Below are positions 28,570 to 39,885 of a DNA stretch of 64,000 nucleotides, piece after piece. The DNA is from Falsirhodobacter sp. 20TX0035 (GTDB lineage Bacteria > Pseudomonadota > Alphaproteobacteria > Rhodobacterales > Rhodobacteraceae). The translations under genes and the position numbers were made by a program. How positions within the stretch are numbered: position 1 is the first letter of the stretch; every line of letters starts with the position of its first letter. The notes beneath the pieces were generated by a model. The model was not told the DNA's origin, made no database searches, and saw nothing but the letters and a program-made list of their open reading frames with translations. The stretch is from contig NZ_JAQMHV010000001.1 in NCBI RefSeq assembly GCF_028307215.1, positions 1-64,000 of the forward strand, given 5' to 3'.

Positions 28570-28596
28570 GCGGGCGGGCCTTCACGGATCGCCCGC
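28570..28596 (+). terminator. possible hairpin terminator of the polyamine unit
   Basis: GCGGGCG (28570-28576) and CGCCCGC (28590-28596) form a 7-bp stem with a 13-base loop directly after the aminotransferase stop. There is no T-run, so it may act as a Rho-dependent pause or just protect the 3' end. Confidence 0.4.
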
Positions 28597-28686
28597 CTCC
28601 CACCGCGCCGGGAAAGGCCACTGAGTCATCAGCTACCGCCTATTTCGTGCCTCCCGCCAATGCAGGAACAGTTGATGCCCGTGGGG

Positions 28687-30330
28687 TCAGCCGGCCAGCA
28701 GGTCGCGCGCCGCTTCGCGCGCGGCCTCGGTGATGGTGTCCCCGGCCAGCATGCGGCCCACCTCCTCCACCCGCTGGTCATGGGTCAGCCCCACCACGGT
28801 GGAGGTGGTCATCCCGTCCCGCACGCGCTTTTCCACCCGCCAGTGATGCGCGCCCAAGGCCGCCACCTGGGCCGAATGTGTCACGACCAGAACCTGCCCG
28901 CCTTCGGCCAAGGACCGCAGACGCCGCCCCACGGCGTTCGCCGTCGCGCCGCCCACGCCGCGGTCGATCTCGTCGAAGATCATGGTGATGTCGCGCGAAT
29001 CGCCGGTCAGGCAGACCTTCAGCGCCAGCAGGAAGCGCGACAGTTCCCCGCCCGAGGCGATCTTGTTCAGCGGTCCGGGGGGCGCGCCGGGATTGGTTGC
29101 CACCGTGAAGGCCACGGCATCGGCGCCTTCCGGCCCGGCATCGGCGGGGGTCACCAGCGTTTCGAACACCGCGCGTTCCATCTTCAGCGGGGCAAGCTCG
29201 GCGGCCATCGCCTTGTCCAGCTTCACGGCGGCCTTGCGCCGGGCACCGGTCAGCGCCTCCGCCTCGCGGCGATAGGTCAACTCGGCCTCGGTGACGGCGC
29301 TGCGCAGGCCGGCGATGTCCCGCTCCCCGCCGTCCAGCGCGGCCAGACGGCGGCGCAGGCCTTCGGCGAAATCGCCCAACTCGTCCGCAAGGACCCCATG
29401 CTTTCGGGCCATCGCGCGGATCGCGAACAGGCGTTCCTCCAGCGATTCCAACTCGTTCGGGTCGAAGTCGAGGGCGTTCAGGCAGTCCTCGACGCCCTGC
29501 TGCGCCTCCCCCAATTCCACCATGACGCGGCCCAAGGCGGCCAGCGCACCTTCCAGGCGGCCTTCCGCGCGGTCGGACGCACCTTCCAGCCAGCGGGTCG
29601 CATCAGTCAGAAGACCCTCCACCCCCTGATCCGACAGGGCGCCGTGGGCGCGGGCGATGTCGTCGCGGATGCGTTCCGCCCCCTGCATGGCGCGGCGGCG
29701 GGTATCAAGGCTCGCCTCCTCGCCCGGCTGGGGGTCCAGCTTGTCCAGTTCCCCCACCGCATGACGCAGGAAGTCCTCCTCGGCGCGGATGCTGTCCAGC
29801 GCCGCCTCCGCCTCCATCAGCCGACGGCGGGCGGCGCCCAGATCGGCCCAGGCGCGGCGGGCGCGGCCGGTGTCCAGCGCCCCGAAGGCGTCCAGCATCA
29901 GGCGGTGACCGCGCGGGTTCAGAAGGCCCCGGTCGTCGTGCTGGCCGTGCAGTTCCACCAGCGCATCCGACAGCGCACGCAGCACCTCGCCCGACACGCG
30001 GCGGTCGTTGACCCAGGCGGTCTTGCGCCCGTCGGTGTGGTTCACGCGGCGCAGGATCAGCTCGTCCTCGGCCCGGATCCCGGCCTCGTCCAGCACGGCG
30101 CGGGCGGCGTGCGACGGCGGCAGGTCGAAGACGGCCGTCACCTCTCCCGTATCGGCCCCAGCGCGGACCAGTTCCGCCCGCCCCCGCCAGCCCAGCACGA
30201 AACCCAGTGAGTCGAGGAGGATCGACTTCCCCGCCCCGGTCTCCCCGGTCAGCACGTTCAGCCCCGGCTGGAACGCCAGCGAGAGCCTCTCGATGATGAG
30301 CATGTCACGAATGTCGAGCGAGCGAAGCAT
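28687..30330 (-). CDS. recN: DNA repair protein RecN
   Basis: SMC-like ATPase in double-strand break repair. The 547 residues have Walker A GETGAGKS near residue 29-36, a long central coiled-coil region (about 150-360), the signature LSRFLLALK (preceded by SGGE) and Walker B MIFDEIDRGVGG near the C terminus. RecN is usually about 550 aa. It follows bamD by 18 bases on the minus strand and is the last gene of the dcw-lpxC-bamD run. It converges with the aminotransferase gene. Confidence 0.95.
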   Translation of the reverse strand: MLRSLDIRDMLIIERLSLAFQPGLNVLTGETGAGKSILLDSLGFVLGWRGRAELVRAGADTGEVTAVFDLPPSHAARAVLDEAGIRAEDELILRRVNHTDGRKTAWVNDRRVSGEVLRALSDALVELHGQHDDRGLLNPRGHRLMLDAFGALDTGRARRAWADLGAARRRLMEAEAALDSIRAEEDFLRHAVGELDKLDPQPGEEASLDTRRRAMQGAERIRDDIARAHGALSDQGVEGLLTDATRWLEGASDRAEGRLEGALAALGRVMVELGEAQQGVEDCLNALDFDPNELESLEERLFAIRAMARKHGVLADELGDFAEGLRRRLAALDGGERDIAGLRSAVTEAELTYRREAEALTGARRKAAVKLDKAMAAELAPLKMERAVFETLVTPADAGPEGADAVAFTVATNPGAPPGPLNKIASGGELSRFLLALKVCLTGDSRDITMIFDEIDRGVGGATANAVGRRLRSLAEGGQVLVVTHSAQVAALGAHHWRVEKRVRDGMTTSTVVGLTHDQRVEEVGRMLAGDTITEAAREAARDLLAG

Positions 30331-30348
30331 GGGGCCCCTGCGTGGAGG

Positions 30349-31188
30349 TTACAGCCACTCACCCCGAATGGTCTGCCGGTAGATCGATGCCAGCCAGTTA
30401 TCGCCCGTGACCTTGGGATCAAGACCGCGGCCCGTCAGAAGACGATAGGCATCGTCATAGAAGGGCGAGGAGCGGTAGTTGTAGCCAAGGATCGCCCCGG
30501 CCGTCTGCGCCTCGGCGGTCAGGCCCAGACCCAGATAGGCCTCCACCAGACGCTCCAGCGCCTCGGGCGTGTGGCTGGTGGTCTGATACTGCTCCACCAC
30601 CGCGCGGAAGCGGTTCACGGCGGCGGTGTAGTTGCGGCTTTTCAGGTAGAAGCGGCCAATCTCCATCTCCTTCGCCGCCAGCTGGTCGAAGGCCACGTCG
30701 AACTGCAGGACGGCTTGACGCGCATAGGGGCTGTCGGGATAGTTCTCGATCACCTTGCGCAATTCCTGAAGCGCCTGGAAGGTCAGGCCCTGGTCGCGGC
30801 CCACCTCGTCGATCTGGTCGTAATAGGACAGCGCCAGCAGATACTGGGCATAGGCCGCATCCTGATCGGCGGGATAGAAGTCGAGGAACCGCTGCGCCGC
30901 GGCGCGCGCGTCCTCATACTCCTTCGCCTGATGATAGGCATAGGCCTGCAGGATCAGCGAGCGTTTGGCGTATTGGGTGTAGGGGAACCGCCGCTCCACC
31001 TCCGAGAAGGAGGTGATGGCCTGTTCGGGCTTGTCGTCGGCCAGCTGCGCCTCGCCGCGGGCGAAGATCTGCGGCGCGGTCATCCCTTCCAGGTCACGGT
31101 CGGCGCGATCCCCGCGGTTGCATCCCGCCAGAAGACCCACCACCACCACTGCACCGAGGATCTGTCTGCCCGACTTCCAGCCTGTCAT
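30349..31188 (-). CDS. bamD: outer-membrane assembly lipoprotein BamD
   Basis: Essential BAM-complex lipoprotein for beta-barrel insertion. The 279 residues have a lipoprotein signal with lipobox LLAGC (Cys 23), then TPR-like repeats (PEQAITSFSEVERRFPYTQYAKR; YEDARAAAQRFLDFYP; ALQELRKVIENYPDSPYARQA). A basic, Trp-containing N terminus precedes the hydrophobic core. It lies between lpxC and recN, all on the minus strand; outer-membrane biogenesis links it with lpxC. Confidence 0.94.
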   Translation of the reverse strand: MTGWKSGRQILGAVVVVGLLAGCNRGDRADRDLEGMTAPQIFARGEAQLADDKPEQAITSFSEVERRFPYTQYAKRSLILQAYAYHQAKEYEDARAAAQRFLDFYPADQDAAYAQYLLALSYYDQIDEVGRDQGLTFQALQELRKVIENYPDSPYARQAVLQFDVAFDQLAAKEMEIGRFYLKSRNYTAAVNRFRAVVEQYQTTSHTPEALERLVEAYLGLGLTAEAQTAGAILGYNYRSSPFYDDAYRLLTGRGLDPKVTGDNWLASIYRQTIRGEWL

Positions 31189-31284
31189 CTTCTGCCTGTC
31201 CTCGTGCTGTCACCGCGTCGCGCCTTGAAAGGACACGTGTTTCGCTGGTCCTAGCATAGAAAAATCCGGGTGGCAAAACGCCTT

Positions 31285-32205
31285 TCAGGCGACGGCGGGC
31301 AGATCGGCGCGCACTACACCCATGCCCGGAAGCTTCAATCCGGTCATGGGGCCGCACTCCACCATCTTCCAGGCGTCGCGGCGGGCGAACAGGGCGCGCA
31401 GCAGGCGATTCGTCATCGCATGGCCCGCGCGGGTCCCGGTATAACGGCCAAGGATCGGCCCCCCCGCCAGCGCCAGATCGCCCAGCGCGTCCAGCATCTT
31501 GTGGCGCACAGGTTCGTCGGCGTGACGCAGGCCACCGGGGCTGAGGACGCGGTCCCCGTCGAACACCACGGCGTTGTCCATCGTGCCGCCAAGGGCCAGA
31601 CCATTGGCGCGCATCGCGTCCACATCGGCCTTGCGGCAGAAGGTGCGGCTGTCCGAAAGCTCGCGCACGAAGGCGCCGTTGGACATGTTCAGGTGCTTTT
31701 CCTGATGCCCGATGGCCTGTTCGGCGAAGTCGATGGTGAAATTGATCTCCAGCATCTCCGACGGCTCCAGCCGGGCGACGGCGGCGCCATCCTGCACTTC
31801 AACCGTTTGCAGGATGCGGATGGCGCGCACGGGCACCATCTGTTCGCGCAGACCGGCGGCCAGGAAACGGTCCACGAAGATGGCGGCCGACCCGTCCAGG
31901 ATCGGAACTTCCGGCCCGTCAATCTCCACCAGCGCGTTGTGGATGCCGCAGCCGGCCAAGGCGGCCATGATGTGCTCCACCGTGGAAACGCTGGCCCCTT
32001 CCGGGTTTTCCAGAAGCGTGCACAGCTTCGACGGGATCACGGCGTCCCAGCGGGCCGGGATCAGCGTATCGCCCGAGGTGAGGTCGGTGCGGCGGAACCA
32101 GATCCCATAGTCGGCCGAAGCCGGACGAACGATCATGCGAACGGCGCGTCCGGTGTGGAGACCCAGACCGGTGAAGCTGACGGCAGATTTCAGCGTGCGT
32201 TGCAT
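31285..32205 (-). CDS. lpxC: UDP-3-O-acyl-N-acetylglucosamine deacetylase LpxC
   Basis: Zinc deacetylase, the committed step of lipid A synthesis. The 306 residues show TGLGLHTG, STVEHIMAAL (first zinc His), VRHKMLDALGDLALAG (second His and the Asp), and GRYTGTRAGHAMTNR. The start MQRTLKSAV at 32205 has GAAAGG upstream; a start 14 codons earlier is possible but not needed. It lies downstream of ftsZ with a terminator hairpin between, so it is likely to have its own promoter in the 32206-32346 gap. Confidence 0.95.
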   Translation of the reverse strand: MQRTLKSAVSFTGLGLHTGRAVRMIVRPASADYGIWFRRTDLTSGDTLIPARWDAVIPSKLCTLLENPEGASVSTVEHIMAALAGCGIHNALVEIDGPEVPILDGSAAIFVDRFLAAGLREQMVPVRAIRILQTVEVQDGAAVARLEPSEMLEINFTIDFAEQAIGHQEKHLNMSNGAFVRELSDSRTFCRKADVDAMRANGLALGGTMDNAVVFDGDRVLSPGGLRHADEPVRHKMLDALGDLALAGGPILGRYTGTRAGHAMTNRLLRALFARRDAWKMVECGPMTGLKLPGMGVVRADLPAVA

Positions 32206-32346
32206 GACGGGACCTTTCTTCGTTCTTGCCACAACGCGTTGCGGCACAAACGTTTAATTAAGAAATGATCCGCCGCTTCTCAATTCACTCTTTGTGACGC
32301 TGTGTGACATGAAGTATCACATGGACAAGTTACTGATCAAGAACGG

Positions 32347-32371
32347 AAAACCCGGCCAGTGGCCGGGTTTT
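32347..32371 (-). terminator. terminator after ftsZ
   Basis: AAAACCCGGCC-AGT-GGCCGGGTTTT is a perfect 11-bp stem with A and T tracts on both sides, so it can work in either direction. It lies 20 bases after the ftsZ stop and should end most dcw transcripts before lpxC. Confidence 0.9.
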
Positions 32372-32390
32372 CTTGCGCTGGGTGAAATGT

Positions 32391-34004
32391 TCAGTTCGCC
32401 TGACGTCGAAGGAACGCAGGGATCTCGATCCGCTCCTGATCAGGACTCGCCTCCGGCTCCTCGTCATAGGCAACCTGCTGCTGGGCGCGGGGCTGCGGAC
32501 GGGGTTCGGGCTGCTCGCCGTGGCCAGCCATGCGGTTGATCAGCGAACCGATGCCGAAACGCGGCTTTTCCGCCGGCGCGGCGGGGCGCTGCGCCGGCTG
32601 CTGCGGGGCCGGCTGGGCCGCGCGCTGCTGCGGGCCGGGCGTTCCGCGCGGCGGGGCCTTCTGCACGGCCGCGGCCAAGCGGGCCAGCGTTTCCGGCGAC
32701 GGGGTGCCCGGCTGGCCGGTGGCGGGACGCGCGCGCGGGGCGACGAAGCTGGACGCATCGTTCTGCACCTGCGGCGCGGCACGCTGCACGCGCGGCTGCG
32801 GTGCCGGGGCCTGCGCCGCCGGTTGCGGGCGGTAGGCCGGCGGCGGCATGTCGTCCGCCTCGGGCATCATGTCGTCCTGCGGCTGCTCGAACACGGCGCG
32901 CTGCACCGGCTGGGGCGCGGGCTGCGGGGCCGGCGCGGGACGCGCGGCGACGGGGGCCGGACGCTCCTCCACCTTAGGGGTGGACTGGGTCAGCGGCTGG
33001 GACAGCGGGCGGCGGGCCGGAGCCGGCTCTTCCTGCGGCTTCGCCTCGATGCCGGTGGCGACGACCGACACGCGCAGGCGCCCTTCCATCGTCGTGTCCA
33101 GGGTGGAGCCGACGATGATGTTCGCGTCCGGATCGACCTGCGTGCGGATCGCCTCGGCGGCCTCGTCCAGTTCGAACAGCGTCAGGTCGTAGCCGCCGGT
33201 GATGTTGATCAGGACGCCCTTGGCGCCTTTCAGGCTGACTTCGTCCAGCAGCGGGTTGGCGATCGCCTTTTCGGCGGCCAGCTTCGCGCGGTCGTCGCCC
33301 TCGGCCTCGCCCGTGCCCATCATGGCCTTGCCCATCTCGTCCATCACGGCGCGCACATCCGCGAAGTCGAGGTTGATGAGGCCCGGACGCACCATCAGGT
33401 CGGTCACGCCCTTCACGCCCTGATACAGGACGTCGTCGGCCATCGCGAAGGCCTCGGTGAAGGTCGTGCGGTCGTTGGCCAGACGGAACAGGTTCTGGTT
33501 CGGAATGATGATCAGCGTGTCCACGACCTTCTGAAGGGCTTCGATCCCTTCATTGGCCTGGCGCATCCGCTTGTTGCCCTCGAACTGGAAGGGCTTGGTC
33601 ACGACGCCCACCGTCAGCACGCCCAGTTCCCGCGCGGCCTGCGCGATGATCGGGGCCGCGCCCGTGCCCGTGCCGCCGCCCATGCCGGCGGTGATGAAGC
33701 ACATGTGCGCGCCGGCCAGATGGTCGATGATCTCCTCGATCGTCTCTTCGGCGGCGGCGGCGCCGACCGAGGGGCGCGCGCCCGCGCCCAGACCTTCGGT
33801 GACCTTCATGCCCATCTGGATCTTCGCCGTGGCGTTGCTTTGCTGCAGCGCCTGGGCGTCGGTGTTCGCGACCACGAACTCCACGCCTTCCAGCATTTTC
33901 TCGATCATGTTGTTGACGGCGTTGCCGCCCGCGCCACCTACGCCGAACACGGTAATGCGCGGCTTCAGTTCTTCCTGTTGGTCGTTCATCAAGGTGAGAC
34001 GCAT
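32391..34004 (-). CDS. ftsZ: cell division GTPase FtsZ
   Basis: Tubulin-like GTPase forming the Z ring. The 537 residues have the nucleotide-binding [13 protein letters not shown], the tubulin signature [13 protein letters not shown] and the synergy-loop region. The GTPase core ends near residue 325; residues about 330-505 are a long Pro/Ala/Gln/Arg-rich linker, and the protein ends with the conserved C-terminal tail ([14 protein letters not shown]) that binds FtsA. At 537 aa it is much longer than E. coli FtsZ (383), which is common in alphaproteobacteria. GGAAAG precedes the ATG. Confidence 0.97.
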   Translation of the reverse strand: MRLTLMNDQQEELKPRITVFGVGGAGGNAVNNMIEKMLEGVEFVVANTDAQALQQSNATAKIQMGMKVTEGLGAGARPSVGAAAAEETIEEIIDHLAGAHMCFITAGMGGGTGTGAAPIIAQAARELGVLTVGVVTKPFQFEGNKRMRQANEGIEALQKVVDTLIIIPNQNLFRLANDRTTFTEAFAMADDVLYQGVKGVTDLMVRPGLINLDFADVRAVMDEMGKAMMGTGEAEGDDRAKLAAEKAIANPLLDEVSLKGAKGVLINITGGYDLTLFELDEAAEAIRTQVDPDANIIVGSTLDTTMEGRLRVSVVATGIEAKPQEEPAPARRPLSQPLTQSTPKVEERPAPVAARPAPAPQPAPQPVQRAVFEQPQDDMMPEADDMPPPAYRPQPAAQAPAPQPRVQRAAPQVQNDASSFVAPRARPATGQPGTPSPETLARLAAAVQKAPPRGTPGPQQRAAQPAPQQPAQRPAAPAEKPRFGIGSLINRMAGHGEQPEPRPQPRAQQQVAYDEEPEASPDQERIEIPAFLRRQAN

Positions 34005-34178
34005 GACTTTCCGCCTGTGTTCAGTGTCCGCGGCACCATTCGAGGGTGCCTATCCGATGCTTTGTGGCCGATCCTAGACTTTGACGCGCCGAACGTCACC
34101 CGAAAAAGCGGCATTCCCCCGGACCGGACCTTGATTTGCAGGGTGTCGGCGGCATCTCGCCGCCCTGCCCCGCCTTTG

Positions 34179-35513
34179 TCACCAGTTCTCGCGGAACCAG
34201 CGGATCGCCTTCTTGAAGGACCGCGCGGGGTAGCGTTCGCTCGGGATCTCGAAGTCCCACCACTCGTCCTGCGGGTGGGCGGCAAACAGGCACAGCCCCA
34301 CGGCCGAGGCAAAGGCCGGCCCCGTGATCGCTTGCGGCAAGCCCTGCACGCGCAGCGGGCGGCCCAGACGGACACGCTGGCCCAGGATGCGGGCGGCCAG
34401 CCCGTCCAGCCCCGGCACCTGGCTGGCACCGCCCGTCAGCACGATCTGTTGGCTGGGCAGGTGGTCGAAGCCGGCGGCGTCCAGACGGGCGCGCACCTCC
34501 TCCAGGATTTCCTCGACCCGCGGGCGCATGATGCCGATCAGCTCGGTCCGGCTGACGGTGCGGCTGTCCTTGTCCCAGTCGCCCGTGTCGGCGCCGATGG
34601 AGATCATCTCGCGGTCATCGATCCCCGTGGCGTACACGCCGCCATGGGTCGCCTTGATCTTCTCGGCCTGCGCCAGCGGGATCTGCAGGCCCTTGGAGAT
34701 GTCGAGCGTGACGTGATCGCCGCCCATCCGGACCGAGTCCGAATAGATCATGTGCTTCTTGATGAAGATGGACAGGCCGGTCGATCCGCCGCCCATGTCG
34801 ATGCAGGCCGCGCCCAGTTCCTGCTCGTCCTCCACCAGGCTCGACACGCCCGCGACATAGGCTGAGGACGCGATCCCGGCGAGTTCCAGATCGCAGCGCT
34901 TGATGCAGTAGAGGAGGTTCTGGATCGTTCCCGCATCCACAGACAGCATGTGCATGTCGCAGGCAAGGCGATTGCCGATCTGCCCGCGCGGATCGCCAAG
35001 GCCGGTGCGATGGTCCAGCGCGAAGTTCACGGGCTGGGCGTGCATCACCTCGCGCCCCGGGCCGATGTCGGGCACGTCGCAGGCCGACAGGACGCGGGCC
35101 ACGTCCTGTTCGGTCACGACCGAATCCTGCAACTCCCACTCCCCCGCCAAGCCATAGCTGCGCGGCTCCCCGCCCGAGAAGGTGGCGATCACGTGATCCA
35201 CCCGCACGTTGGCCATCTTCTGGGCGCCCTGCACGGCGGTGCGGATCGCGCGCTCCGTCTCGTTCATCACGCTGATCTCGCCAAAGCGGACGCCGCGGGA
35301 CCGCGTCGTGGCCGCGCCGATCACCCGGAACTGGCTTTGACCCGCCATGGACCCCACCCCGTCGTGATCGCGCAGACGGTCGGGGCCGTCGAAGCGCAGG
35401 ATCAGGCAGGCGATCTTGGTCGATCCGACGTCCAGAATGGCGATCACGCCCCTCTGGATGGCGGCGCGGCGCATGTTCCGCATGGCACGCTGGGATTGGT
35501 AAAGATCGGTCAT
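34179..35513 (-). CDS. ftsA: cell division protein FtsA
   Basis: Actin-like protein tethering FtsZ to the membrane. The 444 residues show the actin-fold phosphate loop AILDVGSTKIACLI, the SHS2-region segment with NVRVDHVIATFSGGEP, and ACIDMGGGSTGLSIF. The C terminus ends in a basic-aromatic helix (KKAIRWFRENW), the likely membrane anchor. ATG at 35513 has GAGGGCG upstream; the in-frame upstream start at 35567 falls within ftsQ. A 174-base gap to ftsZ contains a GGCGGC/GCCGCC hairpin (34148-34164) and room for an ftsZ promoter. Confidence 0.95.
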   Translation of the reverse strand: MTDLYQSQRAMRNMRRAAIQRGVIAILDVGSTKIACLILRFDGPDRLRDHDGVGSMAGQSQFRVIGAATTRSRGVRFGEISVMNETERAIRTAVQGAQKMANVRVDHVIATFSGGEPRSYGLAGEWELQDSVVTEQDVARVLSACDVPDIGPGREVMHAQPVNFALDHRTGLGDPRGQIGNRLACDMHMLSVDAGTIQNLLYCIKRCDLELAGIASSAYVAGVSSLVEDEQELGAACIDMGGGSTGLSIFIKKHMIYSDSVRMGGDHVTLDISKGLQIPLAQAEKIKATHGGVYATGIDDREMISIGADTGDWDKDSRTVSRTELIGIMRPRVEEILEEVRARLDAAGFDHLPSQQIVLTGGASQVPGLDGLAARILGQRVRLGRPLRVQGLPQAITGPAFASAVGLCLFAAHPQDEWWDFEIPSERYPARSFKKAIRWFRENW

Positions 35514-35526
35514 CGGCGCCCTCGTC

Positions 35527-36381
35527 TCAATCCTGGCCGCGCGCGGCCTGACGCTCGGCCACCGCATGGGGCGAGAGTCGGAGCACGGGGCGCTCTTTCA
35601 GTCGAAAATCTATCGCGGTCACGTCGCGCGCCAGCAGGTCCTGCGCCTTGTCCAGCGCCAGGATACGCTCCAGCGCGGCCACCGGCTGCTCCACCGGCAG
35701 AAGGATGCGCTGGCCACGGTCCAGCACGATGTCCCAGCGGCGTTCCCCCATACGAACGAAGCCGCGCACGCGCGGCATGATCGGCGCGGCGGCCACCATC
35801 AGGGCCGCCGCTTCGGGCATCGCCTTGTTGGCGCCGCGCCCCGCGATCAGCGGCAGGTCAGACCGGTCGTTCCGTTCCCCCACCAGCATCACGCGGTGGC
35901 CCGTGGCGTCCAGAAGCTCCACGTTCGGGCCGGACCGCCAGACGGCCACCGGCACGCGTTCGGTCACATGCGCGGCCAGCACGCCGCCCGGTTCCACCCG
36001 CAGGTCGACGTCCTGCACGGCGTCCAGCTGCATCACGCGGTCCCGCAGACCGGTCAGATCCAGATCGAACGAGCTTTGGGGCAGCTTCAGGTCCATCATG
36101 CGGCGGATGGCTTCGGCCAGCATGGGGGATGCCCCGTCCACGCGGAACAGGTTCACCATGAATTCGGGGCGTTGCTGGACGGATTCGACCAAGCCTGCAA
36201 AGGAGGCGGCGATGGCCGCGCGGCGGTCCGCGCTGCCCAGCGCGATCAGCAGAACCAGCGCCAGCGCCAGAAGCGGCAGCCCGAAGCGCAGCATCCTGCG
36301 GTAGATGGGCGTCAGCATCATCCGCTGCACGCGATAGGCCAGACGGCTGGGCGCCGGATCGCGGTGCGGAGGACGGCTCAT
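35527..36381 (-). CDS. ftsQ: cell division protein FtsQ
   Basis: Bitopic divisome protein. The 284 residues have a basic cytosolic N terminus (about 1-30), one membrane segment (about 33-50, [16 protein letters not shown]), a periplasmic POTRA-like part and the beta domain. ATG at 36381 overlaps the ddl stop (ATGA), which decides the start over a further upstream in-frame ATG. It ends 13 bases before ftsA. Confidence 0.93.
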   Translation of the reverse strand: MSRPPHRDPAPSRLAYRVQRMMLTPIYRRMLRFGLPLLALALVLLIALGSADRRAAIAASFAGLVESVQQRPEFMVNLFRVDGASPMLAEAIRRMMDLKLPQSSFDLDLTGLRDRVMQLDAVQDVDLRVEPGGVLAAHVTERVPVAVWRSGPNVELLDATGHRVMLVGERNDRSDLPLIAGRGANKAMPEAAALMVAAAPIMPRVRGFVRMGERRWDIVLDRGQRILLPVEQPVAALERILALDKAQDLLARDVTAIDFRLKERPVLRLSPHAVAERQAARGQD

Positions 36382-37301
36382 CGATTGCACGACGCGTCCC
36401 TCACCAGCCAGTCGCAGAGGGAGGCAAAGGACATGCCGCAATGCGCCGCCTGTTCGGGCGAAAGAGAGGTGGGGGTCATGCCCGGCTGGGTGTTGGTTTC
36501 CAGAAGCACCAGCCCATCCAGACCCCGCGCTTCGTTCCAGCGGAAATCGGTGCGGCTGAGGCCGCGGCAGCCCAGCGCCTCATGCGCGCGCAGGGCAAAG
36601 GACAGGCAGGCGTTACGGATCGCGTCCGGAACCTGCGCGGGCACCACGTGCCGCGATCCGCCCGTCGTGTACTTGGCGTCGTAGTCGTACCAGCCGGTCG
36701 TCACGATGTCGGTCACGCACAGGGCGCGGTCGCCCAGAACGCTGACCGTCATCTCCCGCCCCGGGGCATAGGTTTCGACCATCACGGTGGCCGGCATCGC
36801 GTCCGACAGCTTCGGCGGCGCGTTGGCCGCCTCGTGCACGATGTAGACGCCGACGGAGGAGCCCTCGTTGTTCGGCTTCACCACATAGGGCGGCGGCAGC
36901 ACATGCTCCGCCTCCACCCGCGCACGCTCGGCCAAGACGCTTTCGACCACGGGCAACCCGGCGGCGCGGTAGACGTCCTTTGCCCGGCTCTTGTCCATCG
37001 CCAGCGCCGAGGCCAGCACGCCCGAATGGGTATAGGGGATGCGCAGCCATTCAAGGATGCCCTGAACGCAGCCATCCTCGCCCCAGCGGCCATGCAGGGC
37101 GTTAAACGCGACGTCGGGGGCGATCTCGACCAGACGTGCGGACAGATCCGGGCCGGCCTCAAGCTCGGCCACCTCGTATCCTGCTTCCCGCAGGGCTGCC
37201 GCGCATGCGCGCCCGGAGACAAGAGACACCTCGCGTTCGGCCGAGGGGCCACCCATCAAAACGGCAACCTTGCGGACTGTCTTTCCAGACAACTCCGCCA
37301 T
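36378..37301 (-). CDS. ddl: D-alanine--D-alanine ligase Ddl
   Basis: ATP-grasp ligase making D-Ala-D-Ala for peptidoglycan. The 307 residues include [37 protein letters not shown] and [10 protein letters not shown], all family signatures. It lies between murB and ftsQ, and the stop overlaps ftsQ by 4 bases. The gap of 45 bases to murB is one of the few non-overlapping joints of the cluster. Confidence 0.96.
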   Translation of the reverse strand: MAELSGKTVRKVAVLMGGPSAEREVSLVSGRACAAALREAGYEVAELEAGPDLSARLVEIAPDVAFNALHGRWGEDGCVQGILEWLRIPYTHSGVLASALAMDKSRAKDVYRAAGLPVVESVLAERARVEAEHVLPPPYVVKPNNEGSSVGVYIVHEAANAPPKLSDAMPATVMVETYAPGREMTVSVLGDRALCVTDIVTTGWYDYDAKYTTGGSRHVVPAQVPDAIRNACLSFALRAHEALGCRGLSRTDFRWNEARGLDGLVLLETNTQPGMTPTSLSPEQAAHCGMSFASLCDWLVRDASCNR

Positions 37302-37346
37302 TTCACTGCCTCTGGTCCCAACCGTTAACCGGCTGTTAATTCTTCG

Positions 37347-38267
37347 TTATTTTTCAGCGGATTCTCCGACCCGCATGATTTCCCACTCTAATGCAAGACC
37401 AGAGGTTTCGGAAACCCTCTTTCTGACCATTTCGCCCAGATTCTCCAGATCGGCGGCCGTCGCCCCTCCGGTGTTGATCAGGAAGTTGGAATGCTTCTGG
37501 CTCATCTGCGCTCCACCCAAGGTTGCGCCCCGCATTCCGGCGTCGTCGATGACCTTCCAGGCCTTCATCTCGTGCGTGTCGTCCGGCAGCCCGGTGGAGG
37601 ATCGACCGGCGGGATTGCGGAAGGTCGACCCCGCGCTCCTTTCCTTCGACGGCTGGGAAGCGTCGCGTCTGGCGATCTGTTCGTCCATCCTGGCGGCCAG
37701 CGCGGCGGGATCGCCCTTCTCGGCCCGGAACGTCGCCTCCACCAGCACCCAGCCTTCGGGCAGGTCTGAATGGCGATAGCGCAGATGCAGGTCCGCCGCC
37801 GGGATCGTCACGGCGCGCCCGTCGCGAGAGACGGCGCGCACCTCCACCAGATGATCCGCCACATAGCTGCCATAACAGCCCGCGTTCATCCGCACCGCCC
37901 CACCGACGCTGCCCGGAATGGTGCGCAGGAAGGTCAGGTCCAGCCCCGCCTCCGCGGCCTTGCGCGCCACATGGGCGTCCAGCGCGGCCGCCCCGGCGAT
38001 CACGCGCCCATCCTCCACGCGGATCCCGTTGAAGCCGCGGCCCAGCCGGACCACCACGGCGCGCAACCCGCCGTCGCGGACGATCAGGTTCGACCCGACC
38101 CCCATGGGAAACACGGCCACGGCCGGATCCAGCGCCGCAAGGAAGTCCGCCAGATCCGCCTCATCCGCCGGCTGGAAGAACCAGTCCGCCGGACCGCCCA
38201 CACGCAGCCAGGTCAGATCGGCCATGCGGCGATCCTGCGTCAGCGTTCCACGCACCTGCGGCATCAT
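37347..38267 (-). CDS. murB: UDP-N-acetylenolpyruvoylglucosamine reductase MurB
   Basis: FAD- and NADPH-dependent reductase giving UDP-MurNAc. The 306 residues contain [18 protein letters not shown] (FAD), GCYG and the Ser/Glu region [13 protein letters not shown]. The start ATG at 38267 overlaps the DUF2484 stop (ATGA); a second ATG follows immediately at 38264. A longer frame reaching 38546 belongs to shadow sequence in the DUF2484 and murC genes. Confidence 0.96.
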   Translation of the reverse strand: MMPQVRGTLTQDRRMADLTWLRVGGPADWFFQPADEADLADFLAALDPAVAVFPMGVGSNLIVRDGGLRAVVVRLGRGFNGIRVEDGRVIAGAAALDAHVARKAAEAGLDLTFLRTIPGSVGGAVRMNAGCYGSYVADHLVEVRAVSRDGRAVTIPAADLHLRYRHSDLPEGWVLVEATFRAEKGDPAALAARMDEQIARRDASQPSKERSAGSTFRNPAGRSSTGLPDDTHEMKAWKVIDDAGMRGATLGGAQMSQKHSNFLINTGGATAADLENLGEMVRKRVSETSGLALEWEIMRVGESAEK

Positions 38268-38490
38268 CCGAACGCCCTCCGCGCCCGGGTGCGCAGCGTG
38301 CGGAACGGCGTCCGCAGCAGGATCAACGCAACCGCCAAGGCCAGAAGCCCCCAAAGCGGCCCGGCCTGCCATGTCACCAGCCCCAGCATCGGGATGCCCG
38401 ACAAGGTCAGGGCCCAGCCGACGGTCGGATTGGAACGCCGATGCAGGGCGAAGGCGCACAGGAACCACAGCGCCGCGGGAAGGGCCGCGA

Positions 38491-38494
<4 letters not shown>
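38264..38494 (-). CDS. DUF2484 small membrane protein
   Basis: A 76-residue protein with two or three hydrophobic segments (about 2-15, 25-45 and 45-58). It sits between murC and murB with 4-base overlaps on both sides (ATGA), so it is certainly co-translated with them. I recall this DUF2484 gene in this position in Rhodobacterales dcw clusters; its function is unknown. An assistant role in wall synthesis or division is inference from position only. Confidence 0.85.

Positions 38495-39881
<1,387 letters not shown>

Positions 39882-39885
<4 letters not shown>

Noticed and set aside
32206-32346. A specific lpxC promoter
   Set aside because: The gap must hold one if the ftsZ terminator works, but no -35/-10 pair stands out clearly enough to name.
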